From NCBI GenBank assembly GCA_007679095.1, contig VEFU01000042.1:1-39454 (forward strand): a stretch of DNA of 39,454 nucleotides. Reading direction: 5' to 3'. The DNA comes from Paenibacillus bovis. Lineage in GTDB: Bacteria > Bacillota > Bacilli > Bacillales > Bacillaceae_C. The number at the start of each line of letters is the position of its first letter. Within the stretch, counting starts at the first letter, position 1. The translations under genes were made by a program, and so were the position numbers. The notes below the pieces were generated by a model that saw only the letters and a program-made list of their open reading frames with translations, ran no database searches and was not told where the DNA came from. Positions 33,790-39,454 of this stretch are shown here, one piece after another.

Positions 33790-34926
33790 ATGGATCTACA
33801 CTTCACAGAGGAACAGCTAATGATGAGGAGCATGGTGCAAGATTTTGCGCGGACGGAAATTGAACCACTAATTCCAAGCATGGAAGCTGGTAAATTTCCG
33901 CGTTCCATTATCGATAAAATGGGAAAGCTTGGCTTAATGGGGATCACCATCCCTGAAAAATATGATGGTGTAGAAATGGACTTTAATTCTTATATTATTG
34001 CCCTTCATGAGCTATCGAAGGTAAGTGCAACAATTGGCGTTATTTTATCTGTCCACACATCTGTTGGGACGAATCCGATTGTTTATTTCGGTACAGAGGA
34101 TCAGAAGCAAAAATACGTGACGAAACTAGCGCGCGGAGAATTATTAGGAGCGTTTTGCTTAACAGAGCCAGGAGCTGGTTCAGATGCAGCAAATATAAAA
34201 ACGCAGGCCGTTCTGAAAGATGACCATTACATTATCAATGGCAGCAAGGCTTTTATCACAAATGGTGGGGAAGCGGATGTGTATATCGTCTTCGCAGTTA
34301 CGAATCCCCAAGTGGGCAACAAAGGGATATCCGCATTTATTGTAGAGAAGAAGACACCTGGTTTTATCATTGGAAAAGATGAGAAAAAAATGGGCTTGCA
34401 TGGGTCGAAAACAGTGCAATTAACCTTTGAAAATATGAAAGTTCCGATAGAAAACCGTTTAGGAAAAGAAGGTGATGGTTTTAAAATTGCGCTCTCTAAC
34501 TTAAATATCGGCAGAATTGGTATCGCTGCTCAAGCACTTGGCATTGCAGAAGCTGCTCTAAATACGGCAATAAACTATGCTAAAGAACGTAAACAATTTG
34601 GTAAGTCGATTGCCCAGCACCAAGGAATCGCGTTTAAATTAGCAGACATGTCCACTGCAGTAGAAGCTGCTCGTCTTCTCGTATATCGTGCAGCTCATTT
34701 GTGTGCTTCGGAGGAGTCCTGTGCCCAAGAAGTGTCGATGGCGAAGCTGTTCGCTTCCAAGACTGCTGTTCAAGTAACGACAGACGCGATTCAAATTCAT
34801 GGTGGTTATGGCTTTACAGAAGACTATCCAGTAGAACGATACTTTCGTGATGCGAAAATAACCGAAATATACGAAGGTACTAGCGAAATACAACAAATTG
34901 TAATTAGTAAATATCTACTCCGATAA
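33790..34926 (+). CDS. acyl-CoA dehydrogenase (short/branched-chain), first of two
   Basis: A 378-residue FAD-dependent dehydrogenase. It has [16 protein letters not shown] (FAD/substrate), [38 protein letters not shown] and the C-terminal [33 protein letters not shown], whose Glu is the catalytic base position of short/medium-chain types. ATG 33790 lies after AGGAGGGAGG. Together with the following paralogue (similar length, same motifs) it likely covers different chain lengths or branching; substrates cannot be told apart by eye. Confidence 0.92.
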   Translation: MDLHFTEEQLMMRSMVQDFARTEIEPLIPSMEAGKFPRSIIDKMGKLGLMGITIPEKYDGVEMDFNSYIIALHELSKVSATIGVILSVHTSVGTNPIVYFGTEDQKQKYVTKLARGELLGAFCLTEPGAGSDAANIKTQAVLKDDHYIINGSKAFITNGGEADVYIVFAVTNPQVGNKGISAFIVEKKTPGFIIGKDEKKMGLHGSKTVQLTFENMKVPIENRLGKEGDGFKIALSNLNIGRIGIAAQALGIAEAALNTAINYAKERKQFGKSIAQHQGIAFKLADMSTAVEAARLLVYRAAHLCASEESCAQEVSMAKLFASKTAVQVTTDAIQIHGGYGFTEDYPVERYFRDAKITEIYEGTSEIQQIVISKYLLR

Positions 34927-34987
34927 AGGAAATTGGAAAAATATAAGGATGGAGTACGTTTCCGCTTTTCGAAAAGGAGGATGCATC

Positions 34988-36127
34988 ATGAACTTTCGCT
35001 TAAGCGATGAGCATACAATGATTCGGAAACTAGTACGTGACTTTGCGAAGAAAGAAGTAGAACCTACAGCAGCAGAACGAGATGAAAATGAACGGTTTGA
35101 GGTGGAGATTTTTGAGAAAATGGCGATGCTCGGTTTAACGGGAATCCCGTGGCCAGAAAAATACGGAGGCATCGGCAGTGATTATTTAGCTTATTGTATT
35201 GCAGTAGAGGAACTGTCTCGTGTGTGTGCTTCGACGGGTGTCACATTATCTGCCCATACCTCCTTAGCAAGTTGGCCAATTTACGCATTCGGAACGGAAA
35301 AACAAAAACAACAATATTTACGCCCAATGGCAGAAGGGAAAAAGATTGGCGCATACGGCTTAACGGAATCAGAATCTGGGTCTGATGCTGCTAGTATGAA
35401 GACAACAGCTCGTATAAATGGAAATCATTATGTACTGAACGGATCTAAAATATTTATCACAAATGGTGGAGTTGCAGACTTTTATATCGTATTTGCATTA
35501 ACAGATCCAAAAGATAAACGAAGTGCGACCGCTTTTATCATTGAAAAAGATTTTCCAGGCTTTTCAATAGGGAAAAAGGAAAGGAAATTGGGAATTCGTT
35601 CTTCCCCTACAACAACGATTATTTTTGAAAATTGTAAGGTACCTGTAGAAAATGTACTTGGTGAAGTGGGGCAAGGCTTTAGGATAGCGATGATGACACT
35701 GGACGGAGGGCGCAATGGGATTGCCGCACAAGCAGTAGGGATAGCACAAGGTGCCCTCGATGCTGCCGTTGCCTATGCGAAAGAGCGAAAACAATTTGGT
35801 AGGGCAATTGTAGAAAATCAGGGAATTTCCTTTAAATTAGCGGATATGGCAACAAGTATAGAAGCGGCAAGATTACTTACGTATCAAGCAGCTTGGTTAG
35901 AGTCGACAGGGCAACCATATGGGAAGGCATCAGCAATGTCGAAATTGTTAGCGGGTGATACTGCGATGAAAGTAACGACAGAAGCTGTGCAGGTATTTGG
36001 AGGATACGGATATACGAAGGATTATCCTGTAGAAAGATATATGCGCGATGCGAAAATCACGCAAATATATGAAGGTACACAGGAAATACAACGATTAGTT
36101 ATAGCTCGTATGCTAACGAAGGACTAG
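34988..36127 (+). CDS. acyl-CoA dehydrogenase, second of two
   Basis: A 379-residue paralogue of the preceding gene: [59 protein letters not shown], and [32 protein letters not shown] with the catalytic Glu. ATG 34988 sits seven bases after AAAAGGAGG. It lies directly upstream of icmF, where in related bacilli a branched-chain-type dehydrogenase (acdA/mmgC-like) is found; that substrate is inference. Confidence 0.92.
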   Translation: MNFRLSDEHTMIRKLVRDFAKKEVEPTAAERDENERFEVEIFEKMAMLGLTGIPWPEKYGGIGSDYLAYCIAVEELSRVCASTGVTLSAHTSLASWPIYAFGTEKQKQQYLRPMAEGKKIGAYGLTESESGSDAASMKTTARINGNHYVLNGSKIFITNGGVADFYIVFALTDPKDKRSATAFIIEKDFPGFSIGKKERKLGIRSSPTTTIIFENCKVPVENVLGEVGQGFRIAMMTLDGGRNGIAAQAVGIAQGALDAAVAYAKERKQFGRAIVENQGISFKLADMATSIEAARLLTYQAAWLESTGQPYGKASAMSKLLAGDTAMKVTTEAVQVFGGYGYTKDYPVERYMRDAKITQIYEGTQEIQRLVIARMLTKD

Positions 36128-36158
36128 AGTTTTAGCAGAAGGAAGGGAGGGATGTACG

Positions 36159-39100
36159 ATGGATGTGTATATACCGAAAAATATTCTTCGCTTTATTACT
36201 GCTTCCAGTTTGTTTGATGGGCATGACGCTTCGATTAATATTATGCGGAGAATGTTGCAGGCAAGTGGAGCGGAAGTGATTCACCTTGGACATAACCGGT
36301 CTGTTGAGGAAGTAGTGGCTGCAGCAATTCAAGAAGATGTGCACGGGATCGCAATCTCTTCTTATCAAGGTGGACATGTGGAGTATTTTAAATATATGTA
36401 TGATCTATTACAGGCAAGAAACTCCTCCCATATACGAATTTATGGTGGTGGAGGTGGTGTCATTGTACCTCGTGAAATAAATGAACTACACAACTATGGG
36501 ATTGCACGAATATTTTCTCCAGAAGATGGGAGAAAAATGGGTTTGCAAGGAATGATTAATCATATCCTGAGAGAGTGTGATTCGCCAGCCTCACCCCCTC
36601 TTGAATTGGAGCGATTACTAGAAGGTGATTTGCAAGCAATAGCAAGATTCATTACAGCTGCAGAGCGACGAATTGTCCGAAAGGATTATCATGAGATTTT
36701 TCAAAAGGTGAAAAAGGAAGCAAGTTATAAAAAGGTACCGGTATTAGGGATTACTGGTACTGGTGGAGCAGGGAAAAGCTCGCTCACAGATGAATTAGTA
36801 CAACGGTTTTTGCATGAAATTCCTGAGAAAAAAGTTGCAATACTTTCTGTAGATCCGTCGAAAAGGAAAACAGGCGGTGCTTTACTGGGAGATCGTATTC
36901 GAATGAATGCGATTTTTTCACCGCGTGTCTACATGCGTAGCTTAGCAACACGAGGTTCGAGAAGTGAACTATCGCTTGCGATGAAAGAAGCGATTGAAGT
37001 AGTGAAAGCTGCTGGGGTAGATCTTGTTATCGTGGAAACGAGTGGGATTGGTCAAGGTGACGCAGATATTAAGGAAATTAGCGATGTCTCCATGTATGTA
37101 ATGACTAGTGAATTTGGAGCACCTTCACAATTAGAGAAAATAGATATGATAGATTATGCGGACTTCATTGTGATTAATAAATATGAGCGAAAAGGTTCAG
37201 AAGATGCAAAGCGTCAAGTGAGTAAACAATATCAACGCAGCCATTTACTATTTGATCATTCAATAGAAGCAATGCCTGTTTATGGGACGATTGCTAGTCA
37301 ATTCAATGACAAAGGGACAAATATTTTGTTCACAGATGTAATGAAGAAATTAGGCTGGGAAGTTAATATAACCTCTGACATAAGTAAATTAGGTGTCATT
37401 ATTCCAAATAACCGGCAAGCATATTTACAAGAAATCGTAAATACAATTCGCGAATACCAACAGCAGACAGAGCACCAAGTTGGATTAGCTCGTAAGCTGT
37501 ACCAAATGGAAGGTGCAATACGAACAGTAAGAGAAGCGGGTCAAGATACTTTACTAACAGAGTTAAGCAAAATAAAAGATGAACTTGAAAAACAGTTATC
37601 GAACGAATCACGAGCGATGTTGGCAATGTGGCCACAACTAAAACGAAAGTATGCCGGAGATTCATTTACAACCGAAATACGGAATCGGAAAATCGTTACG
37701 TCATTAACAACGAAAACGTTATCTGGATTATCAATACCGAAAATTTCCTTACCTAAGTTTGAGGATTATGGTGAGATTTTAAAATGGTTGTATAAAGAAA
37801 ACGTTCCAGGTTCCTTTCCATTTACAGCAGGTGTATTTCCATTCAAACGCGAAGGTGAAGATCCAAAAAGACAATTCGCAGGGGAAGGTACACCGGAGAG
37901 AACGAATCGACGTTTTCACTATTTATCGAAGGATGATGAGGCGAAAAGACTTAGCACGGCATTCGACTCTGTCACATTATATGGGGAAGATCCAGATGTG
38001 TGCCCGGATATTTATGGGAAAGTTGGCGAGAGTGGTGTAAGTGTATGTACGCTAGATGATATGAAGAGATTGTTCGCTGGCTTTGATTTATGTCACCCAA
38101 CTACATCAGTTTCCATGACAATAAATGGTCCTGCGCCAATTTTATTAGCGATGTTTATGAATACAGCAATTGCCCAACAAGTTGAGAAAAAAGAAGAACA
38201 ATTAGGCAGAAAACTAAGTGTTGAAGAACTAGAGCAAGTAAAAGCGGCCACATTACAAACAGTACGAGGTACAGTACAGGCAGATATTTTAAAAGAAGAT
38301 CAAGGACAAAATACGTGTATCTTTTCCACGGAGTTTGCTTTACGAATGATGGGGGATGTGCAGCAATATTTCATCGATCATGAAGTGCGAAATTATTATT
38401 CTGTCTCAATCTCGGGCTATCATATTGCTGAAGCCGGCGCGAATCCAATATCCCAACTGGCTTTTACTCTCGCAAACGGGTTTACGTATGTAGAGTATTA
38501 TGTAAGTCGTGGAATGGATATTAATGATTTTGCTCCTAATTTGTCATTCTTTTTTTCCAATGGACTTGATCCAGAATATACGGTCATTGGTCGCGTTGCA
38601 CGCCGTATATGGGCGATTGTGATGCGTGATAAATACGGAGCAAATGAGCGGAGTCAAAAGTTAAAATATCATGTGCAAACATCTGGTAGATCATTACATG
38701 CACAGGAGATAGATTTTAATGATATTCGTACGACACTACAAGCGTTGTTAGCTTTGCAAGATAATTGTAACTCCCTGCATACTAATGCGTATGACGAGGC
38801 AATAACAACTCCAACAGAATCGTCTGTTAGGCGCGCAATGGCAATCCAAATGATTATTACGAAGGAATTTGGTTTATCCAAAAATGAAAATCCATTACAG
38901 GGGTCATTCATTGTGGATGAATTGACAGATCTTGTAGAGGAAGCGGTCCTTCAAGAATTTGAACGGATTCATGAGCGTGGTGGCGTATTAGGAGCAATGG
39001 AAACGGGTTATCAGCGAGGGAAGATTCAGGAGGAGTCTTTATATTATGAAACGCTTAAACACTCTGGAAAGCTTCCAATAGTTGGAGTAAATACGTATTT

Positions 39101-39371
39101 AAATCCGAAAGCGAATCCAGACGATGAACTCGATAAAATGGAACTGGCACGAGCAACCAAGGAAGAAAAGGAAACGCAAATTCGAAACTTACACCAATTT
39201 CATCAGCTGAATAGTGATAAAGTGGAGGTCGCACTACGACGTTTGCAGACAGTAGCTATAAAGGGCGAGAATATTTTTGCTGAATTAATGGAAACTACAA
39301 AAGTAGCGAGCCTTGGTCAGATTACGCATGCACTATATGAAGTTGGTGGGAAGTATAGGCGGAATATGTAA
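36159..39371 (+). CDS. icmF: fused isobutyryl-CoA mutase with GTPase chaperone
   Basis: IcmF is a single-chain adenosylcobalamin mutase that interconverts isobutyryl-CoA and butyryl-CoA (related forms take pivalyl-CoA). The 1,070 residues show the expected order. First is a B12-binding domain with [14 protein letters not shown] (His22, lower cobalt ligand) and GGGG near 97-100. Next is a MeaI-type G-protein with Walker [10 protein letters not shown] (200-208) and [11 protein letters not shown]. Last is the substrate TIM-barrel domain from about 530, with [29 protein letters not shown] and [20 protein letters not shown] lies eight bases before the ATG. It closes the operon; its cofactor is what the upstream btuFCD would import. 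Confidence 0.94.
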   Translation: MDVYIPKNILRFITASSLFDGHDASINIMRRMLQASGAEVIHLGHNRSVEEVVAAAIQEDVHGIAISSYQGGHVEYFKYMYDLLQARNSSHIRIYGGGGGVIVPREINELHNYGIARIFSPEDGRKMGLQGMINHILRECDSPASPPLELERLLEGDLQAIARFITAAERRIVRKDYHEIFQKVKKEASYKKVPVLGITGTGGAGKSSLTDELVQRFLHEIPEKKVAILSVDPSKRKTGGALLGDRIRMNAIFSPRVYMRSLATRGSRSELSLAMKEAIEVVKAAGVDLVIVETSGIGQGDADIKEISDVSMYVMTSEFGAPSQLEKIDMIDYADFIVINKYERKGSEDAKRQVSKQYQRSHLLFDHSIEAMPVYGTIASQFNDKGTNILFTDVMKKLGWEVNITSDISKLGVIIPNNRQAYLQEIVNTIREYQQQTEHQVGLARKLYQMEGAIRTVREAGQDTLLTELSKIKDELEKQLSNESRAMLAMWPQLKRKYAGDSFTTEIRNRKIVTSLTTKTLSGLSIPKISLPKFEDYGEILKWLYKENVPGSFPFTAGVFPFKREGEDPKRQFAGEGTPERTNRRFHYLSKDDEAKRLSTAFDSVTLYGEDPDVCPDIYGKVGESGVSVCTLDDMKRLFAGFDLCHPTTSVSMTINGPAPILLAMFMNTAIAQQVEKKEEQLGRKLSVEELEQVKAATLQTVRGTVQADILKEDQGQNTCIFSTEFALRMMGDVQQYFIDHEVRNYYSVSISGYHIAEAGANPISQLAFTLANGFTYVEYYVSRGMDINDFAPNLSFFFSNGLDPEYTVIGRVARRIWAIVMRDKYGANERSQKLKYHVQTSGRSLHAQEIDFNDIRTTLQALLALQDNCNSLHTNAYDEAITTPTESSVRRAMAIQMIITKEFGLSKNENPLQGSFIVDELTDLVEEAVLQEFERIHERGGVLGAMETGYQRGKIQEESLYYETLKHSGKLPIVGVNTYLNPKANPDDELDKMELARATKEEKETQIRNLHQFHQLNSDKVEVALRRLQTVAIKGENIFAELMETTKVASLGQITHALYEVGGKYRRNM

Positions 39372-39385
39372 TCCGCCTTTTTTGT
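39358..39385 (+). terminator. terminator of the fadF-icmF operon
   Basis: GGCGGA (39358-39363) pairs with TCCGCC (39372-39377), followed by TTTTTT; the stem overlaps the icmF stop. Confidence 0.8.
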
Positions 39386-39393
39386 ATCTTTTG

Positions 39394-39454
39394 AAAACCC
39401 CTGGCTATGCCAGGGGTTCCAGAGAGCTTATAGCGAGGTATCAAAAAAAGCCTC
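39394..39454. mobile_element. probable left end of an IS200-type element, clipped by window edge
   Basis: AACCCCTGGC (39396-39405), loop TAT, GCCAGGGGTT (39409-39418) is a perfect 10-bp hairpin of the kind found at IS200/IS605 left ends, followed by a leader (CAGAGAGCTTATAGCGAGG..) resembling the untranslated region before IS200 tnpA. The transposase itself is outside the window. Confidence 0.5.

Overview
The window looks like chromosome from a low-G+C, endospore-forming Bacillaceae species, perhaps near Oceanobacillus, Ornithinibacillus or Virgibacillus. Three things point there: gene order recalls the ywd-ywf-ywh-ywi-ywj stretch of Bacillus subtilis; there are sporulation and germination genes (gerQ, rsfA, a pbpG-like penicillin-binding protein); and most genes have strong AGGAGG-type ribosome sites, several with GTG or TTG starts. 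No rRNA, tRNA or CRISPR array was seen.

Layout. 1-2200 is a decayed edge: the 3' end of an IS200/IS605 tnpB lies directly inside a second-type rsgA gene that also has a frameshift, followed by a truncated and frameshifted PAS histidine kinase. 2220-5171 holds a YdcF-like envelope protein and a small molybdenum-cofactor operon (mobA-moaE-moaD-moeB). 5193-6124 is a large 52-bp tandem array. 6240-14541 carries a YhfC-type membrane protease, a general stress protein, ywdI, ywdK, gerQ, hemQ, pta, lipL, rsfA and an HD phosphohydrolase. 14606-15087 is a second tandem array (51 bp). 15118-21328 holds a 4-oxalocrotonate tautomerase, a site-2-type protease, ywhD, a class A PBP, ywiB and argS. 21412-22403 is a third tandem array (52 bp). 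22657-29309 holds a cardiolipin synthase-like gene, a cobalamin riboswitch driving btuFCD, rarD and a DinB-like gene. 29501-39371 is one long fatty/branched acyl-CoA oxidation operon: fadF, thiolase, 3-hydroxyacyl-CoA dehydrogenase, two acyl-CoA dehydrogenases and icmF. The last 60 bases look like the left end of another IS200-type element.

How the genes fit together. The riboswitch-controlled B12 importer sits about 2 kb upstream of the operon that ends in the B12-dependent mutase IcmF, so uptake and consumption of the cofactor are neighbours. FadF would take electrons from the two acyl-CoA dehydrogenases into the quinone pool. HemQ (heme), LipL (lipoate), Pta (acetate) and the Moco genes are ordinary cofactor and central metabolism.

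The most unusual content is non-coding. Three tandem arrays with unrelated or only faintly related units share almost the same period (51-52 bp), all lie directly 3' of genes, and each unit carries a short inverted repeat. In addition there are two copies of a long palindromic element whose arms differ by compensatory changes, one of them nested inside another palindromic repeat family.
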